A DNA stretch of 64,000 nucleotides from Comamonadaceae bacterium G21597-S1 (GTDB lineage Bacteria; Pseudomonadota; Gammaproteobacteria; Burkholderiales; Burkholderiaceae_C): the NCBI GenBank assembly GCA_027214345.1, contig JAPWHR010000009.1:186001-250000 (forward strand). The letters run 5' to 3'. A program made the position numbers and the translations under genes. The notes below the pieces were generated by a model, which saw nothing but the letters and a program-made list of their open reading frames with translations, had not been told where the DNA came from and made no database searches. Within the stretch, counting starts at the first letter, position 1, and each line of letters begins with the position of its first letter. Positions 8,956 to 19,197 of the stretch are shown here, one piece after another.

Positions 8956-10026
8956 TCACAGCCGCGTCCCCGGCGCATAACTGCGCCCCGGCGTATTGCG
9001 CCAGCGCCCGACGGTTTCGCGCCGCGCCGCCTGCAGCCGTTGCGGCGGCAGGTTTGCCAGAATCAGGCCCAGGTCATCGACGACCATCTCCCCGATGGCC
9101 GCTAGCGCACTGGCCAAGCCGCCGGCCCGGTGGGCCGACAGCAGCAGGCCGTCGACCTGGCGCGCGCGCAGGTCCGTCGGCGCCGGTTCGACCGGGAACA
9201 CGTCGGTGGCCGCGCGAAACCGGCCTTGCGCCACCAGGTCGACCAGCGCGTCGAAATCGACGATGCCGGCGCGCGACATCAGCAGGAAGATCGCGTCACC
9301 GCGGATCGTCGCCAGGCGGTCCCGGTCGAGCCAGCCCTGGTTCTGTTCGGTCACGCCGGCCAGCGCGAAGATGACCCTGGGCTGGCCCAGCACCTGCTCC
9401 AGGCCGGCAGGTTCGCCGCCGAGTTCTCGCACCAGGCTGTCGGGCAGCCAGGGGTCGTGGATCAGCAGGCGCGGGCGAAACGGTGCCAGCAACGGAATCA
9501 GTGCCCGTCCCAGGTTGCCGCAGCCGATCAGGCCCATGGTCTGGCCGTGCAACGAAAAAGCACTGCGGTTGCCCGCCAGGCCGTATTGCTCCTGGCCGGC
9601 TCGCATCAGCTGGTCGCCCCGCGTAATGCCACGCGCCAGGTCGATGGCCATGCCCAGCGCCATCTCGGCCACCGGCTGCGCGAATACCGGCGCGATGCCG
9701 AGCACCTGGACGCCGCTCGCGAAGCAGGCCGCGTAATCGATGTTCTGTGTGAAGTTGCCTTCGACATTGACGATGGCGCGCAACCGGGGTGCCCGCGCGA
9801 TGCGATGCGCGTCCATGTCGGTCTGGCCGACGATGGCCACGGCCCGCGCCAGGTGCGCATCGACGAACTCCGCGGGCAACTTGCCGCCGGCACTCTCGGC
9901 CAGGCCGACCACCGTGCCCAGGGCCTCGAAACGCATGCGCATCGCGGGGCTGAAGATCAGGTCGGCGCTGCGTGGCCATGGGTCGAACAGGATCACCGGC
10001 GGCTCGGACGTTGCAGTACTCGTCAT
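8956..10026 (-). CDS. D-isomer-specific 2-hydroxyacid dehydrogenase
   Basis: The 356-residue NAD(P)-dependent oxidoreductase has the Rossmann signature GLIGCGNLGRAL near the middle and the family's substrate-binding segments. The C-terminal AHRAGG matches the region of the catalytic histidine. The motif NVEGNFTQNIDYAACFASG resembles the usual hydroxyacid dehydrogenase substrate loop. ATG 10026 begins MTSTATSEPP; a longer frame upstream is antisense noise over the previous gene. It lies 52 bp before the SMP-30 gene and 40 bp after the small membrane protein. By context it would oxidise or reduce a sugar acid from the transported substrate. Confidence 0.88.
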   Translation of the reverse strand: MTSTATSEPPVILFDPWPRSADLIFSPAMRMRFEALGTVVGLAESAGGKLPAEFVDAHLARAVAIVGQTDMDAHRIARAPRLRAIVNVEGNFTQNIDYAACFASGVQVLGIAPVFAQPVAEMALGMAIDLARGITRGDQLMRAGQEQYGLAGNRSAFSLHGQTMGLIGCGNLGRALIPLLAPFRPRLLIHDPWLPDSLVRELGGEPAGLEQVLGQPRVIFALAGVTEQNQGWLDRDRLATIRGDAIFLLMSRAGIVDFDALVDLVAQGRFRAATDVFPVEPAPTDLRARQVDGLLLSAHRAGGLASALAAIGEMVVDDLGLILANLPPQRLQAARRETVGRWRNTPGRSYAPGTRL

Positions 10027-10066
10027 CGGCGTTCGACCTGGCGGGTGGGGGTGGGCCGAAGGAGTT

Positions 10067-10444
10067 TCATGGAGTGGCCTTGAAGCGCAAGGGTTCGGAC
10101 AGCCGCGCATCCTGCGCGGCGAACCACAGGCGCAACTCGTAACGTTCCGAGCGGCCCAGGGCCTCGGTCTCGGCTTCGAGCTGTACCGAGTGGCTGGTGT
10201 TGTCGGTGATGCGGAAACGGCCTTGCGCATCGGTCCGGGTCCGCCCGCGTTCCTGGTGGGTCACGAAACCGCGGTCGAAGATGCGGATCGTCGCGTCGGC
10301 GACGGGCTGGCCGGCGGCGTCGACGACCCGACCTTCGATCAGCCCGTTGTCGTGCTGGCCGACGTAGAGCATCCAGCCCAGCCACACGAGCAGCATCAGC
10401 GTGGGAACGATGAACCAGCGCGACAACCACCAGCGGCTCGTCAT
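10067..10444 (-). CDS. membrane-anchored protein with carboxypeptidase-regulatory-like domain
   Basis: The 125-residue protein has an N-terminal membrane anchor (about residues 8-28, WFIVPTLMLLVWLGWMLYVG). A beta-sandwich domain follows, with the CarboxypepD_reg signature IEGRVVDAAGQPVADATIRI and TDAQGRFRI. This fold usually binds carbohydrate or assists secretion. Its ATG overlaps the stop of the upstream permease (ATGA), so it is translationally coupled to the ABC transporter. I infer a periplasm-facing accessory subunit of the transporter. The gene is easy to miss because it sits in the tail of a much longer spurious frame. Confidence 0.75.
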   Translation of the reverse strand: MTSRWWLSRWFIVPTLMLLVWLGWMLYVGQHDNGLIEGRVVDAAGQPVADATIRIFDRGFVTHQERGRTRTDAQGRFRITDNTSHSVQLEAETEALGRSERYELRLWFAAQDARLSEPLRFKATP

Positions 10445-11268
10445 CCCTTGGTCGCTCCCGACGTCAGGCCGCGGATGAATTCCTTCTGCGCCATCAGGAA
10501 CACCAGGATGGACGGCGCAAGTACCATGACGGCAAACGCATACAAGGCCCCGGTGGTGTCCTCCAGGTAGGACAGGAAACGGGCCAGTCCCAGCGGCAGG
10601 GTCTGCATCAGCGGGTCGCGCGTGATCAGCAGCGGCCACAGGAAGTTGTTCCACGACCAGATGAAGGTCAGGATCACGTTGGTCGCGATCGCCGGCTTGG
10701 ACAGCGGCATCAGCACGCGCAGGATGATGCGCCACTCGGACAGGCCGTCCAGCCGCGCCGCGTCGATCAGCGAACGCGGCACGGCCTCGAACGCAGCCTT
10801 GAACACGAAGATGCAGACGATGGTCGAGAGCATCGGCAGCGCCAGCCCGAAGTAGGTGTTGAGCAGGTTGAGCTTGGCGGTGATCAGGTAGGCCGGGATG
10901 ATGGTGGCCTGGAACGGGATCAGCATGCACGACAGGAACAGCGCCAGCACCGCGTTGCGGCCGGCGAACTGGCGCGTCAGCGCGTAGCCGGCCATCGCGT
11001 TGAACACCACGTTGCCGACCACGGCGATGGTCGAGACGACGATGCTGTTGAGCAGGTAACGCGGGAAGGGTATCAGGTACCAGACGTCGACGAAGTTGAA
11101 CAGGTGCGGATTCTGCGGCAGCAGGTTGGGCGGATAGGCATAGATGTTCTCGTTCGTGATGGCGGTCTTGATGACCCAGTAGAACGGCACCAGCATCAGG
11201 AAGGCGATCACCATCAGCGTCAGGTGGCGCAGTCCCAGCCAGGCCGCCTGCTTGCGTGCACTGGCCAT
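10441..11268 (-). CDS. carbohydrate ABC transporter permease, MalG/UgpE type
   Basis: The 275-residue inner-membrane protein has six predicted membrane segments. The permease EAA loop, AFEAVPRSLIDAARLDG, lies at roughly residues 180-196, and the C-terminus ends in KEFIRGLTSGATKG, the typical MalG-like tail that docks with the ATPase. It partners with the permease encoded directly upstream, 3 bp away, and with the binding protein and UgpC-type ATPase of the same operon. Confidence 0.93.
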   Translation of the reverse strand: MASARKQAAWLGLRHLTLMVIAFLMLVPFYWVIKTAITNENIYAYPPNLLPQNPHLFNFVDVWYLIPFPRYLLNSIVVSTIAVVGNVVFNAMAGYALTRQFAGRNAVLALFLSCMLIPFQATIIPAYLITAKLNLLNTYFGLALPMLSTIVCIFVFKAAFEAVPRSLIDAARLDGLSEWRIILRVLMPLSKPAIATNVILTFIWSWNNFLWPLLITRDPLMQTLPLGLARFLSYLEDTTGALYAFAVMVLAPSILVFLMAQKEFIRGLTSGATKG

Positions 11269-11271
11269 GTT

Positions 11272-12192
11272 TCAGTCCTGCTCCACGGCACCGGCGTTGC
11301 CACCTGCCGCCTTGTTGGCCACGAAGGTCAGGCCGACCAGCAGCGCGAACTGCACTACCGTCAGCGCCGCAGCATAGTCGAACTTGGTCTGCACGAAGCC
11401 GGATTTGTAGATGTGTGTGATCAGCAGTTCGGTCGCATGGCCGGGCCCGCCGTTGGTCATGATGTAGACCAGGTCGAAGCTGGAGAACGAGTTCAGGATG
11501 CCGACCACCACGCACAGGAACAACGACGGCCGCAACATCGGCAAGGTGATGCGGAAGAAACGCGCCCAGGCCGGCGCGCCGTCTATGCGTGCCGCCTCGT
11601 ACAGGTTCTGTGGAATGCTCTGCAGGCCGGTCAGCAGGATGATCATGTAGAAACCCAGGATTTGCCAGATCTCGGCAAAGATCACCGAGGGCAGGGCCCA
11701 GTCGAAGTCCTGCAGGAAACCGATCGGTTGGTCAATCAGGCCGCTCGAACGCAGCGCGTAGTTGATGATGCCGCCGCGTTCGTCGTACATCCAGCGCCAG
11801 ATGATGCCGACCGCGATCGCCATCAGCGGGTAGGACAGGAACACGATGGTGCGGTAGACGGACGCTCCCTTGAGGTCCGAGTTCACGAGCAAGGCAATGC
11901 CCAGCGCCGCCGCGATGGCCAGCGGTGATGCCGCGATGAAGATCAGCGTGTTCTTGAGCGCGATCCAGAACACGTCGTCGTATTCCCACATCTCGACGTA
12001 GTGCTCGAAGCCGATCCACTCGGCCGGCCGCAATGGCGACCAGGACTGGAACGACAAGATGACGTTCCAGCCCAGCGGCAAGATGCGGTACAGGAAGAAG
12101 ATGATCAGCGACGGCAGCAGGAAACACACGATCAGCGCAAGCTGACGGTTGCGCTGCTGTCCCCACCAGGATGTGGCCCCCACGCTCGTCAC
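11272..12192 (-). CDS. carbohydrate ABC transporter permease, MalF/UgpA type
   Basis: This permease has six membrane segments, the first at LIVCFLLPSLIIFFLY, and an EAA loop reading NLYEAARIDGAPAWARFFRI. The start is uncertain. The open frame continues to ATG 12267, but codons between 12267 and 12192 run through a GC-rich hairpin that looks like an intergenic repeat. I therefore prefer GTG 12192, which gives 306 residues and a short cytoplasmic N-terminus as in related permeases. GTG 12183 is also possible. None of these starts has a good ribosome site. It pairs with the downstream permease. Confidence 0.85.
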   Translation of the reverse strand: MTSVGATSWWGQQRNRQLALIVCFLLPSLIIFFLYRILPLGWNVILSFQSWSPLRPAEWIGFEHYVEMWEYDDVFWIALKNTLIFIAASPLAIAAALGIALLVNSDLKGASVYRTIVFLSYPLMAIAVGIIWRWMYDERGGIINYALRSSGLIDQPIGFLQDFDWALPSVIFAEIWQILGFYMIILLTGLQSIPQNLYEAARIDGAPAWARFFRITLPMLRPSLFLCVVVGILNSFSSFDLVYIMTNGGPGHATELLITHIYKSGFVQTKFDYAAALTVVQFALLVGLTFVANKAAGGNAGAVEQD

Positions 12193-12224
12193 TTCGTGTA
12201 TTTCTCGGCCCCCCGAGGGGGCCG
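12168..12224. repeat. GC-rich palindromic (REP-like) repeat between binding protein and permease
   Basis: The stretch contains the hairpin CGGCCCC-N5-GGGGCCG (12206-12224), flanked by the boxes GTGGCCCCCACGC and CACTTCGTG. Sequences of this kind, with a C-run/G-run palindrome next to a CCCCCACGC box, recur between genes in Comamonadaceae as far as I recall; no search was run. Only one copy is evident here. It may act as an mRNA-stability hairpin separating the highly expressed binding protein gene from the permease genes. Confidence 0.5.
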
Positions 12225-12280
12225 GTGGTTCCCTGGGAGCGGCCCGGCGGGAAAATGCCGCCTGCACGCCATTGCTCGCA

Positions 12281-13537
12281 TCAGGAGCGTCCGAGCTCGC
12301 GGGTCACGCGCCGGTCGGCATCGGCCAGCGCACTCTTGGCGTCCTTGCGACCGAGCAGCACGCTTTGCACCTCGGGCCAGAACGCCTCCTTGACGCGGCT
12401 GTCGTTGCCCAGGCGCCAGTTGCCGGTCATCCTGTCGGTATGTTCGAGCTGGGTTGTCAGGATCGTGTGGACCACCGGGTCGTCCTTCTGCAGCATGGCC
12501 AGCGTGGCCTTGTCGACTGCGACATTGCCGGTGAGCAGCTTGCGCCGCGTGCCCAGTTCGCTGGCCTGGCCCTGGTCCGTGATGAACTTCAGGAATTCCC
12601 AGGCCAGCTCGGGTTGCTTGCTGCTCTTGGAGATGCCCAGCCCGTGCGAGTTGGGCGTGGCCCAGTTGCCGGGCATGTGGGCCACGCCCAGCGACTCCGG
12701 CGTGACCCAGCTGCCCTGGCCCTTGAAGAAGAAATAGGCCGGCGAATGGGCGTGCAACATGCCGATGTTGCCGGCACCGAAGGCGCCGTTGGGTTCGACC
12801 CAGCGGCCGGTCCAGGCGATCTTGTTGATGGAGCCGTTGGCCGTGGCCTTGGCCAGCCGGTCGAACACCTCGATCGCCTTGGGTGTGTTGAAGGCGGTCT
12901 TCTTCAGGTCGGGCGTGAGCAGTTCCACACCGTTCATCTTCAGCAAGGGCCAGTACAACCAGTCGAAGTTCAGTGTCATGAAACCCGACGACGCGTCGCC
13001 GCTGGTCATCTTCTCGGAAAAAGACAGGATCTCGTCGAAACTCTTCGGCGGCCCGGACAGGCCGGCCTTGGCGAACATCGGCTTGTTGTAGAACAGCAGC
13101 GTCTTGGTGATGTAGAACGGCACCATGTAGTTCTTGCCCTCGTACATCCAGTTGCCCAGGTAGTTCGGGTCATAACGGCCCTTGACGGCGGCCTCCTTGG
13201 CGAACAGCGGCGTCAGGTCCATCAGCGCGCCCTGGGCCGCGTATTCGAGGCCGAGCGCGCCCTGCGTGTTGATCACGTCCGGCGCGGTGCCGGCGGCCAG
13301 CTGGGTCTGGTAGAACGGGCTGAACTCCGGCCCTTTCTTGTCCAGCCATTCGACCTCGACGCCGGGCCGGGTTGACTTGAACCGGTTGATCCAGCCTTCG
13401 ATCAGCTCCTTCTGGTCGATGATGTTCCAGGTCAGGAAGCTGATCTTCTTCGTGCCCTGGGCGATGGCGGGCGCGCCGATGATGGAGGTGGCGGTCGCGG
13501 CTGCGGCGGTCTTGAGCAAGGTGCGGCGGATGATCAC
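12281..13537 (-). CDS. extracellular sugar-binding protein of an ABC transporter
   Basis: The 418-residue family-1 solute-binding protein has an N-terminal RRTLLKTAAAATATS segment that looks like a twin-arginine-type signal, cut near GAPAIAQ at residue 25. The mature part has the hinge and pocket pattern of CUT1 binding proteins (LTWNIIDQKELIEGW, APDVINTQGALGLEYA). The GTG start at 13537 has a well-placed AGGAGA site; an ATG further upstream at 13618 lacks one. It lies between the UgpC-type ATPase gene and the two permease genes, so the four encode one importer. The ligand is probably a sugar or sugar acid but cannot be read from sequence. Confidence 0.92.
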   Translation of the reverse strand: MIIRRTLLKTAAAATATSIIGAPAIAQGTKKISFLTWNIIDQKELIEGWINRFKSTRPGVEVEWLDKKGPEFSPFYQTQLAAGTAPDVINTQGALGLEYAAQGALMDLTPLFAKEAAVKGRYDPNYLGNWMYEGKNYMVPFYITKTLLFYNKPMFAKAGLSGPPKSFDEILSFSEKMTSGDASSGFMTLNFDWLYWPLLKMNGVELLTPDLKKTAFNTPKAIEVFDRLAKATANGSINKIAWTGRWVEPNGAFGAGNIGMLHAHSPAYFFFKGQGSWVTPESLGVAHMPGNWATPNSHGLGISKSSKQPELAWEFLKFITDQGQASELGTRRKLLTGNVAVDKATLAMLQKDDPVVHTILTTQLEHTDRMTGNWRLGNDSRVKEAFWPEVQSVLLGRKDAKSALADADRRVTRELGRS

Positions 13538-13715
13538 GGTGTTGTCTCCTGGTTGTTGATGAACGAAACCGATGGCGGGGTGATCGCATGCGGGGCGTGG
13601 TGCCGGCGACAGCGGCATCCACGGGCCGGATGTGCGCTGGAATCTTCCGCCCCGCGTGGGCGCGCGTCAAGTCGGCGCCCGGGTGGTGCGACTGAGAGGC
13701 CGGGCGGCAGCGGTG

Positions 13716-14795
<1,080 letters not shown>

Positions 14796-15014
14796 GGTGT
14801 GCGGACCGGCATCGGTTGCGCCGGCGTTGGTTAATCGAATACCGTTCCACTATCGTAGCACCGGCACGCCATGCGGCACGCGCCAACGGCCGCCGGCGCG
14901 GCCCGCCGGAGCCATGCCGGCGTTTCGGCACAAGAAACGCATGCATGCCGGAGCGCGCGCGCGGTGTCGATAATCCGCTGTCCGTCCCGTCACAACACCG
15001 AAAGGAAAAGCCGC

Positions 15015-16199
15015 ATGTCCACCATCCGATCCCGATTCCAGCGTCCGTTGCGACTGGCCGTCGCCGGCGGCGGGCCCGGCAGCTGGATCGGCGAGATGCA
15101 CCGCGGCGCGGCCATGCTCGATGGCAACTGGACCGTCGTGGCAGGGGTGTTCTCCAGCGATCCGCAGCGTTCGCGCGACGCCGGTGTGGCCCTCGGTCTC
15201 GATGCCGCGCGCAGCTACGGCGACCTGGCCGAGTTGCTGGCGCGCGAACGCGCACGCGACGACGGTGCCGACGCGCTGGCCATCATGACACCCAACGACA
15301 CCCACTACCCGTATGCCGCGGCCGCCCTCGAGGCCGGCTTCGACGTCATCGGCGACAAGCCGGTGACGCACGACTTCGCCCAGGCCTGCGACCTGCTGGA
15401 CAAGGCGACACGGCGTGGGCGGCTGTTCGCGATCACCCACGGTTATTCGGCGTATCCGATGATCCGCCATGCACGCCATCTGGTGCGCGAAGGCGTGCTC
15501 GGCGAGATCCGGTTGGTGCAGGTCGAATACCTGCAAGGCGGCATGGCGACCCGGGTCGAGGACGGCCCGCGTGCGCCGCGGTACGACTGGTTGCTGGACC
15601 CGCAGCGCAGCGGCCTGGCCCTGGTCATGGGTGCCATCGGATGCCACGCGCAGCACCTGGCCTGTTTCACGGCCGACCGGCCTATCCGCCGTGTCAGCGC
15701 CGACGTCGGCGCGCTGGTGCCCGGGCGTACCGTCACCGACCATGTGTCGGCCCTGCTGGAGTTCGACGGCGGCGCGCGCGGCACCTTCACGGCCACGCAG
15801 GCGGCCTCGGGCGCCGAGAACGACATCCGGCTGCGCCTGTTCGGCGCCAAGGGTTCACTGGAATGGTCGCACCGCCAGGCCAGCTACCTGCAGTTGTCGA
15901 TCCAGGGCGAAGCGACCCGGCTCATTGGCCGCGGAGATGCCTTCCTGCCGCCCGAGGTGCTGGCTGCCGGCCGCACGCCGCGGGGCCATCCGGAAGGGCT
16001 GCGCGAGGCCTTCGCCAACATCTACAGCGAACTGGCCCGGGAGCGCATGGCGCTCACGCTGGGTGAGCCGTTCGCGCCGGCGCCGTATCCGCGCATCGCC
16101 GACGGGGCCCACACCATGGCGTTCATCGAAGCCTGTATCGCGTCGCATGCCAGCGGCCGCTGGACCGACGTGGCGCCGTTGCCGGTTATTGTGGCCTGA
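15015..16199 (+). CDS. Gfo/Idh/MocA-family oxidoreductase
   Basis: The 394-residue NAD(P)-dependent sugar oxidoreductase has a Rossmann motif (LAVAGGGPGSWIGEMH), the GDKPVTHDF segment equivalent to the family EKP motif with its catalytic lysine, and a GAIGCHAQHLACF segment holding a conserved histidine. ATG 15015 follows an AAAGGAAAA ribosome site. The gene is divergent from the sugar ABC operon and probably acts on the same substrate, giving a lactone for the SMP-30 enzyme. Its 3' end overlaps the convergent folA gene by 14 bp. Confidence 0.9.
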   Translation: MSTIRSRFQRPLRLAVAGGGPGSWIGEMHRGAAMLDGNWTVVAGVFSSDPQRSRDAGVALGLDAARSYGDLAELLARERARDDGADALAIMTPNDTHYPYAAAALEAGFDVIGDKPVTHDFAQACDLLDKATRRGRLFAITHGYSAYPMIRHARHLVREGVLGEIRLVQVEYLQGGMATRVEDGPRAPRYDWLLDPQRSGLALVMGAIGCHAQHLACFTADRPIRRVSADVGALVPGRTVTDHVSALLEFDGGARGTFTATQAASGAENDIRLRLFGAKGSLEWSHRQASYLQLSIQGEATRLIGRGDAFLPPEVLAAGRTPRGHPEGLREAFANIYSELARERMALTLGEPFAPAPYPRIADGAHTMAFIEACIASHASGRWTDVAPLPVIVA

Positions 16200-16716
16200 G
16201 CTGCGGCGTGTGCGCCGGCGGTTCACGCACATAGGTCACAAACGCGAAATGCAGGCCGTCCGGGGCGACCTGTTCCTCGCGCGATGCTTCCGTCCACGGT
16301 GCATCGAGGGTCGGCGCAAACACGTCGCCATCGAAGTCCCGCGCCAGTTCGGTGACCACGGCGCGCTCGGCCAGCGGCATCGCGGCGGCGAACAACTGCG
16401 CGCCCCCGATGACCCAGACCTCGCTCGGCCGGGGCTGCACGGACGTGCACAGCGCCAGCGCCCATTCCAGGCTGTCGGCCGCCAGCGCGCCGTCGCTGTT
16501 CCAGTCGCGCTGGCGCGTCACCACGATGTTGGTGCGTCCCGGCAGCGGCTTGAAACGCGGCGGCAGGGAATCCCAGGTCTTGCGCCCCATGATCACCGGC
16601 GCGCCGGCGGTCAGGCGCTTGAAATGCGCCAGGTCCTGCGGCAGGTGCCAGGGAAGGCTGTTGTTGGCGCCGATCACGCCGTTGCGGGCGCGGGCGTAGA
16701 TCAGGTTGATGCGCAT
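16186..16716 (-). CDS. folA: dihydrofolate reductase
   Basis: The 176-residue protein reduces dihydrofolate with NADPH to regenerate tetrahydrofolate. The family pattern is clear: IYARARNGVIGANNSLPWHLPQDLAHFK at the N-terminus (substrate Asp in PQD), VIMGRKTWDSLP, and WVIGGAQLFAAA for NADPH binding. ATG 16716 follows the thyA stop by 17 bp. Pairing with thyA is functional because thymidylate synthase produces dihydrofolate. The C-terminal 12 residues extend into a convergent overlap with the oxidoreductase gene. Confidence 0.95.
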   Translation of the reverse strand: MRINLIYARARNGVIGANNSLPWHLPQDLAHFKRLTAGAPVIMGRKTWDSLPPRFKPLPGRTNIVVTRQRDWNSDGALAADSLEWALALCTSVQPRPSEVWVIGGAQLFAAAMPLAERAVVTELARDFDGDVFAPTLDAPWTEASREEQVAPDGLHFAFVTYVREPPAHTPQLRPQ

Positions 16717-16733
16717 GGGTGTGGCGTCCGGGT

Positions 16734-17564
16734 TCAGACCGCCACCGGCGCCGAGATGGCTGGGTGGCACTGGTAGTCCAGCACCTCGAAATCCTCGAAC
16801 GCGTAGTCGAACAGGGTCGGCGGCCTGCGCTTGATGCGCAGCGTCGGATAGGGATAAGGTGCGCGGGCCAATTGCAGCTGCACCTGCTCGTGGTGGTTGC
16901 TGTAGATGTGGCAGTCTCCGCCGGTCCAGATGAAATCGCCCACCGCCAGGTCGCATTGCTGGGCCACCATGTGGGTGAGCAGCGCATAACTGGCGATGTT
17001 GAACGGCACGCCCAGGAAGATGTCGGCGCTGCGCTGGTACAGCTGGCAGCTCAGCCGGCCCGGTTCGCCGGGACGGGTCGGTGGTGCAACGTAGAACTGG
17101 AAAAACGCGTGGCACGGCATCAGCGCCATCTTGTCGAGCTCGGCCACGTTCCAGGCGCTGACGATGATGCGGCGCGAGTCCGGGTTGGTCTTGAGGGTCT
17201 CGATCACGTTGGCGATCTGGTCGATGTGGCCGCCGTCCGGCGTTGGCCAGCTGCGCCATTGCACGCCGTACACCGGGCCCAGGTCACCGTCGGGGCTGGC
17301 CCATTCGTCCCAGATGCTGACGCCGCGTTCCTTGAGCCATTGGTTGTTCGACGAACCGGTCAGGAACCACAGCAGCTCCTGGATGATGGAGCGCAGATGC
17401 ACCTTCTTCGTGGTGACCAGCGGGAAGCCTTCGTTCAGGTCGAACCGCATTTGGTGGCCGAATACGCTGCGCGTGCCGGTGCCGGTGCGGTCGCTCTTGT
17501 GCACGCCATGTTCGAACACATGGCGCATGAAGTCTTCGTACTGGGATCGGATCGGCGCGGTCAT
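16734..17564 (-). CDS. thyA: thymidylate synthase
   Basis: The 276-residue enzyme methylates dUMP to dTMP with methylenetetrahydrofolate. Signatures include [20 protein letters not shown], the [13 protein letters not shown] segment, the catalytic cysteine in [11 protein letters not shown], and [19 protein letters not shown] followed by [12 protein letters not shown]. It contains one insertion relative to the 264-residue Escherichia coli form, around residues 155-165 ([10 protein letters not shown]). Its ATG overlaps the stop of the upstream ABC ATPase gene (ATGA), and folA follows. Confidence 0.97.
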   Translation of the reverse strand: MTAPIRSQYEDFMRHVFEHGVHKSDRTGTGTRSVFGHQMRFDLNEGFPLVTTKKVHLRSIIQELLWFLTGSSNNQWLKERGVSIWDEWASPDGDLGPVYGVQWRSWPTPDGGHIDQIANVIETLKTNPDSRRIIVSAWNVAELDKMALMPCHAFFQFYVAPPTRPGEPGRLSCQLYQRSADIFLGVPFNIASYALLTHMVAQQCDLAVGDFIWTGGDCHIYSNHHEQVQLQLARAPYPYPTLRIKRRPPTLFDYAFEDFEVLDYQCHPAISAPVAV

Positions 17565-18226
17565 GGCGGAATTGTGCCTGAGCCGGAGATGCCGTTCGCG
17601 CTGAGATGCAATACGCGGTCAGCCTGTTGCGCCGCTGCCGCCGAATGGGTCACCAGCACCAGCGAGGCGCCGTGTTCGCGCGTTTGCGCGACCAGCGCGT
17701 CCATCACCCGGGCCGCCGTCGTCGGGTCCAGGTTGCCGGTCGGCTCGTCGGCCAGCAGCAGCGAGGGCCGGTGCACCAGCGCCCGCGCGATCGCCACCCG
17801 CTGCAGCTGGCCGCCGCTGAGCTGCTGCGGCAGCCGCGCGCCGAGTCCGTCCAGGCCGACCGCATGCAGCATGGCCTGCACCCGGGCGCTGTCGTGGCGG
17901 CCTTGCAGCATCAGCGGCAGCGCCACGTTCTGCGCCACGTCCAGGTGCGGCAGCACATGAAAGGCCTGGAACACGAAGCCGACATGATCGCGTCGCAGAT
18001 GGGCCCGTTGCACGTCGTCCAGCGTCGCCAGGTCGATGCCGTCCAGCGACACGTTGCCCGCGTCCCAGTGGTCGAGGCCGGCCATGCAATTGAGCAGCGT
18101 CGACTTGCCGACACCGGACTCACCGACGATGGCGACGAATTCGCCGTCCGCCACGTCCAGCGACACGTCGCGGAACACGCAGCTCGTGCCGTAGTGCTTG
18201 CGCAGCTCGCGCACCTGCAGTGTCAT
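17561..18226 (-). CDS. orphan ABC transporter ATPase, LolD/YbbA type
   Basis: The 221-residue ATPase has Walker [11 protein letters not shown]-loop [12 protein letters not shown], signature [15 protein letters not shown], Walker [13 protein letters not shown] and switch-region LVTHS. The ADEPTGNLD Walker B and the short length place it with the LolD/FtsE/MacB-type ATPases, which pair with FtsX-like permeases. No such permease is next to it. It is coupled by ATGA overlaps to miaA upstream and thyA downstream, so it sits inside a housekeeping operon. Its partner may be encoded elsewhere. Confidence 0.88.
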   Translation of the reverse strand: MTLQVRELRKHYGTSCVFRDVSLDVADGEFVAIVGESGVGKSTLLNCMAGLDHWDAGNVSLDGIDLATLDDVQRAHLRRDHVGFVFQAFHVLPHLDVAQNVALPLMLQGRHDSARVQAMLHAVGLDGLGARLPQQLSGGQLQRVAIARALVHRPSLLLADEPTGNLDPTTAARVMDALVAQTREHGASLVLVTHSAAAAQQADRVLHLSANGISGSGTIPP

Positions 18227-19197
18227 GGGCCCGTCCCCGCCAGTTGTCGGCCCAGCCGCAACACCTGTGCCAGCGCATCGGCGTCGTCGCAGGCGACGAT
18301 GTGGCGCGCCGGCATGCTGCGCAACCAGGTCAGCTGGCGCTTGGCCAGCTGGCGCGTGGCAACCACGCCGCGTTCGCGCAGTTGCTCCAGGCTCCCGCCG
18401 TGCTCGAGGGCTTCCCAGGCCTGGCGGTAACCGACACAGCGCATCGAGGGCAGGTCGGGATGCAGGTCGCCGCGCGCACGCAAGGCGCGGACCTCGTCGA
18501 GCAGGCCCTGCGCCAGCATGGCGTCGAAACGCTGTTCGATGCGCTCGTGCAGCCACGCGCGATCGCGAGGCTCCAGCGACACCATGGGCATGCCGGCGAA
18601 ACGCGAGGCCACCGCCGGCGCCCCGCCGCCGCCGTGCAGGCTGCTCAGCGCGCGGCCCGTGAGCCGGTACACCTCGAGCGCGCGCTGGATGCGCTGGCTG
18701 TCGTTGGGCGCGAGCCGGGCGGCGGTCACCGGGTCGACCCGCGCCAGTTCGCCGTGCAGGGCCGGCCAGCCGCGCGCGTGCGCCGCCTGTTCGAGTTCGG
18801 CGCGCACGCCGGTGTCGGCCGGCGGCATGTCGTGCAGCCCGTCGATCAGCGCCTTGAAATACAGCATCGTGCCGCCGGCCAGCAGGGCCATCCGGCCGCG
18901 GCCGTTGATGGCGCGCACCAGCGTGTCGGCGTCCTGCGCAAAACGCGCCGCGCTGTAGCTCTGCGCAGGGTCGACGATGTCGATCAAATGGTGGGGAACC
19001 TGGGCGCGTTCGAGCGCGCTGGGCTTGGCCGTGCCGATGTCCATGCCGCGGTACACCAGCGCCGAGTCGACGCTGACGATCTCCAGCGGCCATTCGCGTG
19101 CCAGCGCCAGTGCCGCGGCCGTCTTGCCCGCGGCGGTGGGCCCGGCCAGCGCCAGGCACCAGGGCCGGTCGTCCTCAGCGCGCACCGGCGGCGGCAT
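18223..19197 (-). CDS. miaA: tRNA dimethylallyltransferase
   Basis: The 324-residue enzyme prenylates A37 of tRNAs that read UNN codons. It has the P-loop [15 protein letters not shown], the [17 protein letters not shown] motif, the HHLIDIVDP motif and the C-terminal [13 protein letters not shown] segment. ATG 19197 is chosen because it begins 17 residues before the P-loop; an upstream in-frame ATG at 19272 would extend deep into the transporter gene. Even so, the first 23 bp overlap the 3' end of the upstream MFS gene. Confidence 0.95.
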   Translation of the reverse strand: MPPPVRAEDDRPWCLALAGPTAAGKTAAALALAREWPLEIVSVDSALVYRGMDIGTAKPSALERAQVPHHLIDIVDPAQSYSAARFAQDADTLVRAINGRGRMALLAGGTMLYFKALIDGLHDMPPADTGVRAELEQAAHARGWPALHGELARVDPVTAARLAPNDSQRIQRALEVYRLTGRALSSLHGGGGAPAVASRFAGMPMVSLEPRDRAWLHERIEQRFDAMLAQGLLDEVRALRARGDLHPDLPSMRCVGYRQAWEALEHGGSLEQLRERGVVATRQLAKRQLTWLRSMPARHIVACDDADALAQVLRLGRQLAGTGP

